From Acidobacteriota bacterium (GTDB taxonomy: Bacteria > Acidobacteriota > Terriglobia > Acidiferrales > UBA7541): 64,000 bases of DNA. Shown one piece after another: positions 33,621 to 42,575 of the stretch. Every line of letters begins with the position of its first letter. The stretch's first letter is position 1. Both the position numbers and the translations under genes were made by a program. The stretch spans positions 1 through 64,000 of the forward strand of contig QHYI01000102.1 of the NCBI GenBank assembly GCA_003223245.1, in the 5' to 3' direction. The notes under the pieces are model-generated. The model worked only from the letters and a program-made list of their open reading frames with translations, was not told the origin of the DNA and did not search any database.

Positions 33621-34416
33621 ACAAATCGCCGAACTCTTGCCGGACTACCTAGAAGGAAGTCTGGCCCCCGATCAGCTTCGCGACGTCGAAGCGCACCTCG
33701 AACAGTGTGCGGATTGCTCGGAAGAAGTCGCACTCTGGAAGAAGCTCTCGCTTCTCCCCGTCGAGCAGCCAAGCACCGCATCCCGCGTGCGTTTTGAAGC
33801 GATGCTGCAGGCTTATCAAGCGGGCCGCTCGAATCAGCCGGCCGGCAACCCGGAATGGAAGAAACGAGCCTCCACAGCGAGCGTGTTCCACTGGCTTCGT
33901 TCCCCACTCGGTGCTGCCGCTTGGAGCGCCGCGTTGCTGGCCATTGGTATATTCACTGGACTTCGCCTGGCCGGCCCTAAGCCCCCTTCCCCGGACATGG
34001 CTGCGATTCAATCCGAACTCACCAATATGAAGCAATTGGTCGTGCTTTCCATGTTGCAGCAGCAATCGGCCAGCGCGCGCCTGGAGGGCGTGACCTGGAG
34101 CACCCGCGACCAGCATCTTGATCCCCAGGTGCTTTCGGCGCTTCTCCACACCTTGCGCTACGACCCAAGCGTCGACGTTCGTTTGGCCGCGCTCGACGCT
34201 CTCAGCCGCCACTCCGCGCAGCCGCAAGTACGCAGCAGCGTGGTGAACGCGTTGCAAGAGCAACAATCGCCCCTTGTCCAAGTGGCGCTGATCGATCAGC
34301 TGGTGGAATGGCACGACCGCGAAGCCAAGCCGCACCTCGAAAAACTTCGCCAGTCTCCGGATCTCAATCCTACCGTGCGGCAGCGCGCCGACTGGGCTAT
34401 CGGCAAGCTCAACTGA
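33610..34416 (+). CDS. Anti-sigma factor with zinc finger, membrane helix and HEAT-like repeats
   Basis: A 268-residue protein starting at GTG 33610 (GAGGAGG upstream). The zinc finger HLEQCADC is at about residues 29-36. One transmembrane helix lies near residues 100-117 (AAWSAALLAIGIFTGLRL). The periplasmic part from about 165 has HEAT-like repeats (LRYDPSVDVRLAALDALSRHSAQPQVRSSVVNAL; SPLVQVALIDQLVEWHDREAKPHLEKL). HEAT repeats bind proteins, so the sensor probably reads a protein partner. It overlaps the sigma gene. Confidence 0.85.
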   Translation: MKCEQIAELLPDYLEGSLAPDQLRDVEAHLEQCADCSEEVALWKKLSLLPVEQPSTASRVRFEAMLQAYQAGRSNQPAGNPEWKKRASTASVFHWLRSPLGAAAWSAALLAIGIFTGLRLAGPKPPSPDMAAIQSELTNMKQLVVLSMLQQQSASARLEGVTWSTRDQHLDPQVLSALLHTLRYDPSVDVRLAALDALSRHSAQPQVRSSVVNALQEQQSPLVQVALIDQLVEWHDREAKPHLEKLRQSPDLNPTVRQRADWAIGKLN

Positions 34417-34427
34417 AGGAGTAGATC

Positions 34428-35414
34428 ATGCCAACTGCGCACGCTTTCCTTATGTTGATCCTCGGTGGTCTGTTTCCCGTTTCTTTGACTGCTCAGTACG
34501 CAAGCCCGGCGCCGACTCCGCAGCCGGTGCCGATGCCGGGACCGGTAATAAACGCAAGACCTCTTCCTTTGGATCTGCATCTTCTCTCGGTTTTCCCCGT
34601 GACTTTCGACGAATCCGATCGCGATCTGCCGGTGCAGGAGCAAGAGACCATTCAAAAGTCCTTTTCAATGGCGGGTGTCCAGCATCGGTCGCTCGAGATC
34701 GATAACGTCTGGGGCTCTATTGAAGTCGTGGGCGCAAATTCCGACCAGGCGCAGCTTACTCTCAGCAAATCCATCCGCGCGGAATCCAAAGACAAACTCG
34801 AGCAGGCACGCAAACAAGTCACACTCGACATTACCGACCAGCCAGACCTTCTGAAGTTCTATGTCAACGGCCCTTTCCGCTGCCATTGCGACGACGGGTG
34901 CGGCCATCGCGAATTCGAAGGCTACATCGTCAAGATGGACTTTCAGCTGCGCGTGCCCCGCGACATGGACATCAAGCTGAAGACGGTGAACCAGGGCCGC
35001 GTTTTGGTCCGCGACATCAACGGAAATTTCCTTGTGCGCAACGTCAATGGCGACGTCGAAATGGACAACATCTCCGGCTCTGGCACGGCGCGCACCGTCA
35101 ACGGCCCGGTGAAAGTTTCGTTTCGGCAGAATCCTCGCGAAGCTTCCGACTTCAAGACGATTAACGGCGCCGTGGAACTGCGTTTCGTCGAAGGCTTGGC
35201 CGCGGATTTTCGGTTCAAGACCTTCAACGGCGGCATCTACAGCGATTTTCCCGTTTCCGCTTTGCCAGTGCGCGCCATGCAGGAAGAGCATCACGGCGCC
35301 AAGGTCGTTTTTCGCGCGGATCGGTACACCGGGGTGCGTATCGGTTCCGGCGGGCCGGAGATCAAAGTTGAAAATCTAAATGGAGATATTCGCATTCTCG
35401 AAAACCATGAATAA
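34428..35414 (+). CDS. Secreted DUF4097 beta-helix protein, first copy
   Basis: A 328-residue protein with a signal peptide (FLMLILGGLFPVSLTAQ), then a DUF4097 region from about residue 85. It has repeated strands such as SLEIDNVWGSIEVVG, KTVNQGRVLVRDINGNFLVRNVNGDVEMDNISGSG and KTINGAVELRF. The pattern of N-G-x-V repeats is typical of the DUF4097 adhesin-like beta-helix. It lies 11 bases after the anti-sigma gene and overlaps the second copy by 8 bases. It is likely a regulon member or envelope ligand of the sensor. A Cys/His cluster, CHCDDGCGH, near residue 155 is unusual. Confidence 0.8.
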   Translation: MPTAHAFLMLILGGLFPVSLTAQYASPAPTPQPVPMPGPVINARPLPLDLHLLSVFPVTFDESDRDLPVQEQETIQKSFSMAGVQHRSLEIDNVWGSIEVVGANSDQAQLTLSKSIRAESKDKLEQARKQVTLDITDQPDLLKFYVNGPFRCHCDDGCGHREFEGYIVKMDFQLRVPRDMDIKLKTVNQGRVLVRDINGNFLVRNVNGDVEMDNISGSGTARTVNGPVKVSFRQNPREASDFKTINGAVELRFVEGLAADFRFKTFNGGIYSDFPVSALPVRAMQEEHHGAKVVFRADRYTGVRIGSGGPEIKVENLNGDIRILENHE

Positions 35415-36264
35415 CCCAAGTCAGCGTTTCCCATCCCACGTTGTGGCAGTTTCTCTTTTGTGTGTTGCACTCGGCGCTGCGCCCGTCCGCGGACAAACGC
35501 AGACTCCGGGCGAGGACCGCGCTTCGGTTCCTCTCAGCGATCCCTCGCAGCCCGCTTTGGTGAAAGCCAGCCTGATCAATGGCGGTATCACCGTCAAGGC
35601 GTACGACGGCAAAGAAATTATCGTGGAAGCACATGCGCGCAATCATGACCGCGAATCCGCGCGCTCCGATTCCAACATGAAGCGCATCGTCGTTTCCTCT
35701 ACGGGGCTTTCCGTGGAAGAGGAAAACAACGAGGTGCGTATCAATTCCGACTCCTACATGCGCCCGATTGATTTGACCATTTCTGTTCCCGTTCACACTT
35801 CTCTCAAACTGAGCGCGGTGAACGACGGCAACATCGTCGTGACCGGGGTTGACGGCGAATTGGACGTCAACGATGTGAACGGTTCCGTCACCTTAAACAA
35901 CGTCTCCGGCAGCGCCATCGCGCATGCGCTGAACGGCCGTCTCTTGGCCACCTTCACGCATGTCAATCAGAAGCCGATGGCCTTCAGTTCCTTGAACGGC
36001 GACATTGATGTGACCTTTCCCGCTGATCTGAAGGCCAACCTCAGTCTCAAGTCTGATCGCGGTGAGATCTTTACCGATTTCGATGTGCAGATGCAGGCTG
36101 CCCCGGTGCAGCAAACTGTCGAGGATGGCCGCGCCCACGGAGGGAAGTACCTCGTCAAGATCGACAAGGCGGTCCACGGAACCATCAACGGCGGCGGCCC
36201 CGAATTGCAGTTCACCAATTTCAATGGGAGCATCTACATCCGGAAAGCGGGCGCTCCTCGCTAA
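35407..36264 (+). CDS. Secreted DUF4097 beta-helix protein, second copy
   Basis: A 285-residue protein with a signal peptide (VVAVSLLCVALGAAPVRG). DUF4097-type strands follow: LINGGITVKAYDGKEIIVEA, KLSAVNDGNIVVTGVDGELDVNDVNGSVTLNNVSGSA and SLNGDIDVTF. ATG 35407 overlaps the end of the first copy; a longer frame from 35380 has no support. The two copies share the repeat pattern with weak identity. This is the last gene of the sigma-factor operon. Confidence 0.8.
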   Translation: MNNPSQRFPSHVVAVSLLCVALGAAPVRGQTQTPGEDRASVPLSDPSQPALVKASLINGGITVKAYDGKEIIVEAHARNHDRESARSDSNMKRIVVSSTGLSVEEENNEVRINSDSYMRPIDLTISVPVHTSLKLSAVNDGNIVVTGVDGELDVNDVNGSVTLNNVSGSAIAHALNGRLLATFTHVNQKPMAFSSLNGDIDVTFPADLKANLSLKSDRGEIFTDFDVQMQAAPVQQTVEDGRAHGGKYLVKIDKAVHGTINGGGPELQFTNFNGSIYIRKAGAPR

Positions 36265-36328
36265 CGCCAGGCGTTGTTCAGCATTTGAGTGGCGTTGCGG
36301 GAGCCGCGCGGCGTGTGAGAACTGCCGC

Positions 36329-36964
36329 TCACTTCTTGAGAAACAGCACACAGTAATCGTCGTCGGGCCAGTCGTTCACCACTTTTTCCATTTCTAGGCC
36401 GGCCGCAGTCAGCTCTTCGATCACAATTTTTTGCGGGATGCCGTGCCCGCCTCGGTTGGCGGGAACCCCTTCTACTGGTTCCAACCCGGAACGTGGCGGA
36501 AAATCAATAATCGCCAGACGCCCTCCCGGCTTCAGCGACCGCACGATATTCGCATCGAATTCCGCCGGCTTGGTCAAGTGATGGTAAACGCGCCGCAGGA
36601 AAATCGCGTCACAGCAAGCCGTCGGTAAATCCGTGTCTGCTTCTTTGCTTTCGACCACGACCACATTGTGCAGCTTACGCTTGGCCACCTCGGCCCGCAG
36701 CTCTTCAAGTTTCTTCGCGTCGATCTCGGTCGCGTATACTTTTCCACCGGCGCCCACCTTTTCCGCTGCTGCAAACGAATATCGGCCGTCTCCTGCACCG
36801 ACATCCGCCACAACCGTCCCGGGTCTCCAATCCATCAGTGCTCGGAGCCGCTTGATCTCGTCGGCGGCATTCGCTTTCGCCTGTACCGCGAAGATCGTTG
36901 CCGCGGCGCAGGCCAAAACCATCAACCACAACCGTTTCTGCCTCGTTTTTCTGTTCCTGGTCAT
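36329..36964 (-). CDS. Exported class I SAM-dependent methyltransferase-like protein
   Basis: A 211-residue protein starting at ATG 36964 with a basic n-region and a hydrophobic core (LWLMVLACAAATIFAVQAKA) like a signal peptide. It then has the Rossmann motif I VVADVGAGDGRYSF, VYATEIDAKKL (motif II), DAIFLRRVYHHL and GGRLAIIDFPPR. A methyltransferase outside the cytoplasm is puzzling, since SAM is cytosolic; the N-terminus may be an anchor instead. It starts 4 bases after the aldo/keto reductase stop, so it is in its operon. The target is unknown. Confidence 0.78.
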   Translation of the reverse strand: MTRNRKTRQKRLWLMVLACAAATIFAVQAKANAADEIKRLRALMDWRPGTVVADVGAGDGRYSFAAAEKVGAGGKVYATEIDAKKLEELRAEVAKRKLHNVVVVESKEADTDLPTACCDAIFLRRVYHHLTKPAEFDANIVRSLKPGGRLAIIDFPPRSGLEPVEGVPANRGGHGIPQKIVIEELTAAGLEMEKVVNDWPDDDYCVLFLKK

Positions 36965-36968
36965 TGGG

Positions 36969-37964
36969 TCATTGGCTCCATTTGGTCCGTGTGCGGACCC
37001 AGCGGTGGGTACGGAGCTTAGCGTGAAGGTCTGCAGGAAGTGGGCCTTGGTTACTGGCGGCGAGATTGGATTCGACATGTTTGCGTTTGCGCATGCCGGG
37101 AATGGTGGTGTGTACGTCGGGATTGTTCAGGATGAAGCGCAGAGCCATTTCAGGCATCGTCATGCCGTCCGGCAGAAGCGGTTTGAGAGCGTCGGCGCGC
37201 GCGACGCTGGCCTTGAGATTTTCGGGAACAAAATAGCTGTTGCGCCAATCTCTCCAGGGCCACTTGCTGTTGAGCGTGAGCGTTCCCGTGAGAGAGCCTT
37301 CGTCAAAAGGAACGCGGGCGATGATGCCGACGTCTTTTTCGCGGCACGCGGGAAAAAGCTCGTCTTCGGGGTTTTGGTCGAAGATGTTGTAGATGACCTG
37401 GACGGCATCGATGCGGCCGGTACGGACCGCGCGGATGCCATTCGCGGGCTCCCAGCGGTTGAGGCTGAGGCCAATGGCGCGCACTTTTCCGCTGCTGCGC
37501 AGTTTTTCGATGGCGGACGGAATCCGCTCGTCATCAAGCCAAAGGTCTTCCCAAGTGTGAAGCTGAATGAGGTCGAGCGCATCGACGCCGACATTTTTTA
37601 GGCTCTTGTCGACATATTTGAAAATGTAGTCGGGCGGGTAGCTGTCGTCGAGAGAAAACTCGGGGCGGGCAGGCCAGCGGCGGTTTTTCGGTGGAACCTT
37701 AGTGGCGACGTACAGCTTCTTATCAGGCCCGCCGGCTGAGGCGTTATTCTTGTTCTTGCGAAGAATTTTCCCCAGCAGCTCCTCGCTGTGCCCGTCACCG
37801 TAGGCCCAGGCAGTGTCGAAAAAATTGCAGCCGAGATCAATGGCGCGCTGTAGCGAATCGAGCGACTCCTGGTCGTCAGAACCGGTCCAGCCAGCCATGC
37901 CCCACATGCCATAGCCGATTTCGCTGACGTTCCATCCGGTGCGGCCAAAGCGGCGGTAGCGCAT
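36969..37964 (-). CDS. Aldo/keto reductase
   Basis: A 331-residue NADPH-dependent reductase: MRYRRFGRTGWNVSEIGYGMWGMAGW, LGCNFFDTAWAYGDGHSEELLGK with the catalytic Asp and Tyr, LYVATKVPPKN with the Lys, DLIQLHTWEDLW with the His, and the C-terminal NNPDVHTTIPGMRKRKHVESNLAA cofactor site. The ATG at 37964 has AGGAGATTC upstream. It reduces an unknown aldehyde or ketone. It is followed by the exported methyltransferase. Confidence 0.9.
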   Translation of the reverse strand: MRYRRFGRTGWNVSEIGYGMWGMAGWTGSDDQESLDSLQRAIDLGCNFFDTAWAYGDGHSEELLGKILRKNKNNASAGGPDKKLYVATKVPPKNRRWPARPEFSLDDSYPPDYIFKYVDKSLKNVGVDALDLIQLHTWEDLWLDDERIPSAIEKLRSSGKVRAIGLSLNRWEPANGIRAVRTGRIDAVQVIYNIFDQNPEDELFPACREKDVGIIARVPFDEGSLTGTLTLNSKWPWRDWRNSYFVPENLKASVARADALKPLLPDGMTMPEMALRFILNNPDVHTTIPGMRKRKHVESNLAASNQGPLPADLHAKLRTHRWVRTRTKWSQ

Positions 37965-38045
37965 GAGCGAATCTCCTCCAGATCGCACGCACATTATACT
38001 TGGACGGACGCGCGTGCGGGACGGATGGTCCAAACGAAGATGATT

Positions 38046-38336
38046 TTAGGCGGTTTGCTTGAGGGCGCGCTCGACGAGGGTGAGGCAGCGTTCGGCCTGC
38101 TCGCGCAGCAACTCTTCTTCTTCGGTAACTTCCGTCTTCAGGCTGTGAAGTTCGTCCGCGATGGCCAGCGCCGCGAGCACGGCAAGTTTCTGAGTGTCTA
38201 CAATTCCGGTGGCTTCGGCGATGGCGTGCATTTTTTCGTCGACGAATTTGGCAAGCTTCTGTACGTATTTTTCTTCTAATTCACCACGGATGGAGTAGAC
38301 CTGACCGAAGATTTGTACTTTTACGGGAGCGCTCAT
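38046..38336 (-). CDS. zapA: ZapA-like cell division protein
   Basis: A 96-residue protein: VKVQIFGQVYSIRGE, then KLAKFVDEKMHAIAEATGIVDTQKLAVLAALAIADELH and a coiled-coil tail rich in Glu. This is the ZapA fold, which promotes FtsZ bundling at midcell. Its place next to pheT is usual in Acidobacteria and many other phyla. A REP-like unit lies in the 45 bases between the two genes. Confidence 0.85.
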   Translation of the reverse strand: MSAPVKVQIFGQVYSIRGELEEKYVQKLAKFVDEKMHAIAEATGIVDTQKLAVLAALAIADELHSLKTEVTEEEELLREQAERCLTLVERALKQTA

Positions 38337-38346
38337 GTGCGAGGAT

Positions 38347-38376
38347 TGTAGCGCGGAGCGAAGCTCCGCGGAATTT
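38347..38376. repeat. Single REP-like palindromic unit
   Basis: TGTAGCGCGGAGC-GAA-GCTCCGCG, then GAATTT. It has the same TGTAGC head, GC-rich stem and ATTT end as the units at 8882 and 43000. It sits between pheT and zapA without interrupting either. Confidence 0.7.
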
Positions 38377-38381
38377 ATTCT

Positions 38382-40481
38382 TTAGCTTGCCCGCCGTTGG
38401 GCGTTGTGACGATGTTCGAGAACGGAAATGATTTTTCCGGCGAAATGATTGATTTGCGCGTCGGTCAGCGTGACTTCGCGGCTTTGAAAGGTCACTCGAA
38501 CGAGCAACGAATAGTTGCCGGCGGGGACATTTTTCCCCCGGAACAAGTCAACAGCTTTGATCGATACAACTTCCGGGATATTGAGCGAGCTGATGGACTC
38601 CTTAATTTCACCGAAAGTGATTCCCTCCGCCAGCAACAAGGAAAAATCGCGCTCCACGGCCGGAAAACGCGGAAGCCGTTGATAGCGCCATGCAGCTTTT
38701 GTGGCTTGCATCGCGGCACAAAGTGGGTCGAGCTCCAGTTCGGCAAGAAAAACGTCCTGGCGCAACTTCAAGCGATCGGCGACGCGGCGCGCGAGTTGGC
38801 CGGCCACACCAAGCTCGCCTTTGCCTAGCTGGACTTTCCCACGCCTGGCGGCGTGCAGCCATTCGGGACCGCCGTTCGACCATTCAAGTCCGCGAGCATC
38901 CCGGCCAGCAGCGAGTTCGCCCAGCGCGTCCAAGGTACCTTTCAGGTCAGCAAAGGAAAACTCGCGTGGGGAGTCGTAAAGACCTTTCTCGCGAGCTTCG
39001 CCGGTGCCTCCGATGGTAAGCACGGGTGTTTCGACCGATTTGTCCCCTTGCAGGCGATAGTGGCGGCCGATTTCGAACAGCCGCGCGTTGCGCTGGCCGT
39101 GGTTGAGGTTCCATTCCAAGGCCGCGGCCATGGTGACGATTCCGGTGGACTTGAGCACGCTGGCTTCTTCCGAGAGCGGATTCGCAAGCCGCGCGGGCGA
39201 GACATTCGCAGGGCGAAACAACGCATCCCGGTCCTCCGCGACGTGCGGAATCGTGACGATTTCGCAGTAGCCCAAACCGATAAGGCGTTCACGCAAACGC
39301 GTTTCCGCTTCGTGATGCGGCAAGCGCGCCGCTCCCTGCCGGGCGGCGGGCAAGCGCGGGGGAAATTTGTCGAGCCCATAAATGCGCGCGATTTCCTCGA
39401 TCAAATCAATTTCGCGTTCGACTTCAGCGCGCCACGGAGGCTGTGCACATTCCCACGCGGCAAGGAGCGAGCCTTCCGCGCCGCGATTGTGGTCAACGCG
39501 CACAGGGGCGAACCCGAGGGCACTGAGGCTAGCTTCGATTTGCTTATCAGGAACGTCCGCGCCCATGACGCGCAGGAGTTCCTTGCGAGTGACCTGAATT
39601 TTCTTCGGCGCGCGCTTGCCGGGATAAACATCGACGACTCCGGCAAGCAACTCGCCACCAGCCAGTTGCAGAATCAGTTCCGCGCAGCGGCGTGAAGCCA
39701 ACTCAGCCATTTCCGGATCGGCGCCGCGCCCAAAGCGCGTCGAGGCTTCCGTATGCAACTTCAGAAAGCGGGTGGCGCGGCGAATGGCCACCGGATCGAA
39801 CCAGGCGCACTCGATCAGGACATTCTTGGTCGAGAAGGAAATTTCCGTTTCCGCGCCACCCATAATGCCGCCGATGCCGATGGCGCGCGAGGCGTCGCCA
39901 TCGGAAATCATGCAGATGCCGGGATCGAACTCGCGCTCCACGCCATCCAGAGTGCGCATTTTTTCCTTGAGCTTGGCGGCGCGGACCACGATTTTGTGGT
40001 CGCGCACTTTGTCGTAATCAAACGTATGCAGCGCATGACCCAGTTCAAGCATTACGTAATTCGAAATATCCACGACGTTGCTGATGCTGGCCACGCCGGA
40101 GGCTTCGAGGCGGTCCTTCAGCCACTTGGGCGAAGGCTGAATCTTGACGTTGCGGATCACACGCGCAGTGAAGCGGCCGCAAAGCTCCGGCGCCTGGATT
40201 TCGACTTTGACGGCGTCGCTGACCTTGTTTTTGCTTTCTGCGGGCTTTGGTGAAACGGGCTTCAGCACGAGCTTGTGGATGGCGCCGACTTCCCGCGCGA
40301 TGCCGTAGTGCCCGAGGCAGTCGGGGCGGTTGGAGCCGACTTCCGCGTCCATCACGACGCCGTGCGGACCGTTTTCGACGCTGCCGATATTCGTGCCAGA
40401 GAGCGCGAGGCGCGAGGCGAGTTCCTGCGGCGCCGCCGTCACGTCGACAAAGTCCTTCAGCCAGTTGTAAACGACCTTCAT
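38382..40481 (-). CDS. pheT: Phenylalanyl-tRNA synthetase beta subunit
   Basis: A 699-residue protein with an N-terminal B1-like region (MKVVYNWLKDFVDV), B3/B4 (RFTARVIRNVKI...ISNVVDISNYVMLELGHALHTFD), B5 (GKRAPKKIQVTRKELLRVMG) and a C-terminal ferredoxin-like anticodon-binding domain (LPRFPAVERDFSLLLAEGITFGEIKESI). It is shorter than the ~790-residue bacterial average because the N-terminal EMAP/tRNA-binding insert is missing. It edits mischarged tRNA and binds tRNA(Phe). The methyltransferase gene ends 3 bases before its ATG. Confidence 0.95.
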   Translation of the reverse strand: MKVVYNWLKDFVDVTAAPQELASRLALSGTNIGSVENGPHGVVMDAEVGSNRPDCLGHYGIAREVGAIHKLVLKPVSPKPAESKNKVSDAVKVEIQAPELCGRFTARVIRNVKIQPSPKWLKDRLEASGVASISNVVDISNYVMLELGHALHTFDYDKVRDHKIVVRAAKLKEKMRTLDGVEREFDPGICMISDGDASRAIGIGGIMGGAETEISFSTKNVLIECAWFDPVAIRRATRFLKLHTEASTRFGRGADPEMAELASRRCAELILQLAGGELLAGVVDVYPGKRAPKKIQVTRKELLRVMGADVPDKQIEASLSALGFAPVRVDHNRGAEGSLLAAWECAQPPWRAEVEREIDLIEEIARIYGLDKFPPRLPAARQGAARLPHHEAETRLRERLIGLGYCEIVTIPHVAEDRDALFRPANVSPARLANPLSEEASVLKSTGIVTMAAALEWNLNHGQRNARLFEIGRHYRLQGDKSVETPVLTIGGTGEAREKGLYDSPREFSFADLKGTLDALGELAAGRDARGLEWSNGGPEWLHAARRGKVQLGKGELGVAGQLARRVADRLKLRQDVFLAELELDPLCAAMQATKAAWRYQRLPRFPAVERDFSLLLAEGITFGEIKESISSLNIPEVVSIKAVDLFRGKNVPAGNYSLLVRVTFQSREVTLTDAQINHFAGKIISVLEHRHNAQRRAS

Positions 40482-40484
40482 CGG

Positions 40485-41261
40485 CTAGTTTGCGCTCCCT
40501 GGAAGTTGTCCAAAATAAATGTGCGTTGTGTAATTCCAAGTCACGCGGCCGTTTTCCTGATGCTTGAGAAAGAGTTCGCGAAGCGCACCCATCATAGCAG
40601 CGAAATTGGCATCGCTCTTCTGTGGCGTGTAAGAGGCGCTCTGCAGGAGCCCGGCGAGTTCGTCCCAGCTCAACACACGTGTGCCAGGCAACGTCCGCTC
40701 AAACAGTTTGCCACCGGCAAAAAAGCCTGACAGGTCATGACCGGCGGGATAGGACCCGCGCACACGCTGGTAATCCGTTCCGTATTTCACGAGAATGTCT
40801 TCATAGGCCATGCCAAAGGGAGTCTCGCGATCCCGGAAGTTCCAGATGGCAACGACCCAGCCTTGCGACCGCAGAATCCGGCGGAACTCCGCACGCGTTT
40901 TTCCCGGTTCAAACCAATGAAACGCTTGTCCGGCCGCGACAAAATCCACACTCCGGTCGCTCAATAAAGTGTTCTCAGCAGCGCCATCGACACTGCAGAA
41001 GCCGTCGTACGCGGCAAGGTATTCTTCCCCGGCGGCACGCATGTCTTTGTTCGGCTCGACACCGTAGACGCGATTGCCGTTTTTTAGAAAGAGCTCACTC
41101 AGCAAACCCGTGCCGGAGCCAATATCCGCAATGACGTGGCCGGGACTCAGGTCGCATTCCGTGCGCAATACCGTGAGCACTTCGCTCGGATAGCTCGGTC
41201 GATAACGAACGTAATCGGCTACGCGATTCGAGAAACGCTGCTGGGCATTGGTGAAAGTCAT
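40485..41261 (-). CDS. SAM-dependent methyltransferase between pheS and pheT
   Basis: A 258-residue class I methyltransferase: RFSNRVADYVRYRPSYPSEVL, then motif I VIADIGSGTGLLSELFL, VYGVEPNKDM, DFVAAGQAFHWF and GWVVAIWNFRD. This layout (AdoMet domain followed by FHWF) matches a large family of unknown substrate. ATG 41261 overlaps the pheS stop (ATGA), so the gene is translationally coupled to pheS and sits inside the pheST operon, which is unusual. pheT follows with a 3-base gap. Confidence 0.88.
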   Translation of the reverse strand: MTFTNAQQRFSNRVADYVRYRPSYPSEVLTVLRTECDLSPGHVIADIGSGTGLLSELFLKNGNRVYGVEPNKDMRAAGEEYLAAYDGFCSVDGAAENTLLSDRSVDFVAAGQAFHWFEPGKTRAEFRRILRSQGWVVAIWNFRDRETPFGMAYEDILVKYGTDYQRVRGSYPAGHDLSGFFAGGKLFERTLPGTRVLSWDELAGLLQSASYTPQKSDANFAAMMGALRELFLKHQENGRVTWNYTTHIYFGQLPGSAN

Positions 41262-42388
41262 GGAAATTGGCGCAGGAAGCGTACATCGTTTTGAAAAAAC
41301 ACCTGGATGTCGTCGATGCCGTAGCGCAGCATGGCTAACCGGTCGATGCCCATGCCGAAGGCGAAACCGCTGACTTTTTTCGCGTCGTAATTGACGAAGC
41401 CGTAGACGGCGGGATCGACCATTCCCGCCCCGAAAAGCTCGATCCAGCCCGCGCCCTTGCACTTCGAGCAGGTTCCGCCGCCCGCGGCGTTGCCGCTGCC
41501 GCCGCAGAAAATGCAGGAAACGTCGAATTCCACGGACGGTTCGGTGAATGGGAAATAGCTCGGCCGAAAACGCGTTTTCACACTGGGACCGAAAAACTGC
41601 TTCACAAAATATTCGATGGTGCCGGTGAAATCGCAAAAAGTGATGTCGGTGTCCACGGCGAGCCCTTCGACTTGATGGAACATGAAGGAGTGCGTGGCGT
41701 CGGGATTGTCCCGGCGGTAGACCTTGCCAGGAACGATGACGCGGACGGGCGGCTTTTGCTTCTCCATGGTGCGAATCTGCATCGGGGAAGTGTGCGTGCG
41801 CAGAAGAAGCGGCCTAGCCGCACCCTTTGGCAGATCGATGTAGAACGTGTCCATGTCGTCGCGCACGGGGTGAAACTCAGGGATATTCAGCGCTTCAAAA
41901 TTGTAATAAGGCGTTTCGATTTCCGGGCCGTCCACGACAGAGAAGCCAATGGAGAAGAAAATGTCTTCAATTTCCTGAAACACCTGGCTGATCAGGTGGT
42001 GGGAGCCGATGGGATGGATGACACCGGGAAGAGAGAGGTCCACGCGCTCGCGAGTGAGAACCGCTTCTTCCGCGCCCGGTTCGATTCGTTGCCGATGTTC
42101 CTCAAACTTCGTTTCGACATACAATTTCAATTGATTAAACTGTTTCCCAACATCGCCTCTCAGCGAAGCAGGAGCCTTCTTAAGCCAGTTGTCCCCGATC
42201 ATAGTTAGCACGCCAGTTCTGCGTCCTAACCACGCGTTCCGCCAATCCGCCAGTGCACTTTCATCGCTCACCTGCAATGCCGCGTCATCAAACATCTGCC
42301 GGACCGTTGTGAACAGCGAAGCGACTTGTTGCGGCGTTTCGATACCCTGATCGGCTAGCGAAAGGCCGAAGTTTGGGGGATTCTTCAT
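41258..42388 (-). CDS. pheS: Phenylalanyl-tRNA synthetase alpha subunit
   Basis: A 376-residue catalytic subunit with an N-terminal coiled coil, motif 2 (VRVIVPGKVYRRDNPDATHSFMFHQVEGL) and motif 3 (FGMGIDRLAMLRYGIDDI). A C-terminal insert has CIFCGGSG and CSKCKGAG, a zinc-ribbon-like pair. The start is not strongly marked. Its stop overlaps the methyltransferase gene. It charges tRNA(Phe) as an alpha2beta2 enzyme. Confidence 0.94.
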   Translation of the reverse strand: MKNPPNFGLSLADQGIETPQQVASLFTTVRQMFDDAALQVSDESALADWRNAWLGRRTGVLTMIGDNWLKKAPASLRGDVGKQFNQLKLYVETKFEEHRQRIEPGAEEAVLTRERVDLSLPGVIHPIGSHHLISQVFQEIEDIFFSIGFSVVDGPEIETPYYNFEALNIPEFHPVRDDMDTFYIDLPKGAARPLLLRTHTSPMQIRTMEKQKPPVRVIVPGKVYRRDNPDATHSFMFHQVEGLAVDTDITFCDFTGTIEYFVKQFFGPSVKTRFRPSYFPFTEPSVEFDVSCIFCGGSGNAAGGGTCSKCKGAGWIELFGAGMVDPAVYGFVNYDAKKVSGFAFGMGIDRLAMLRYGIDDIQVFFQNDVRFLRQFP

Positions 42389-42485
42389 TTCTCAAGTCCA
42401 AGTCGTAAAAAGAAGGCTAATCTGACCGTTCCTTGCCTAAATGCGAAAATCCTCGATAAAGAATCATGGCTATCCACAATGTTCA

Positions 42486-42503
42486 GGCGGGGCAAGCCCC
42501 GCC
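42486..42503. repeat. GC-rich palindrome upstream of pheS
   Basis: GGCGGGGC-AA-GCCCCGCC, a perfect 8-bp stem with a 2-base loop, lies between rplT and pheS. On either strand it is not followed by a T-run, so a REP-like element is more likely than a terminator. Confidence 0.6.
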
Positions 42504-42575
42504 CCCCTGCACAAAGAAAATATCACGCGTCCACGGAGGGCCCTGGTAGCAAAGCGAGTGCGGCTCTCTCGGTGT

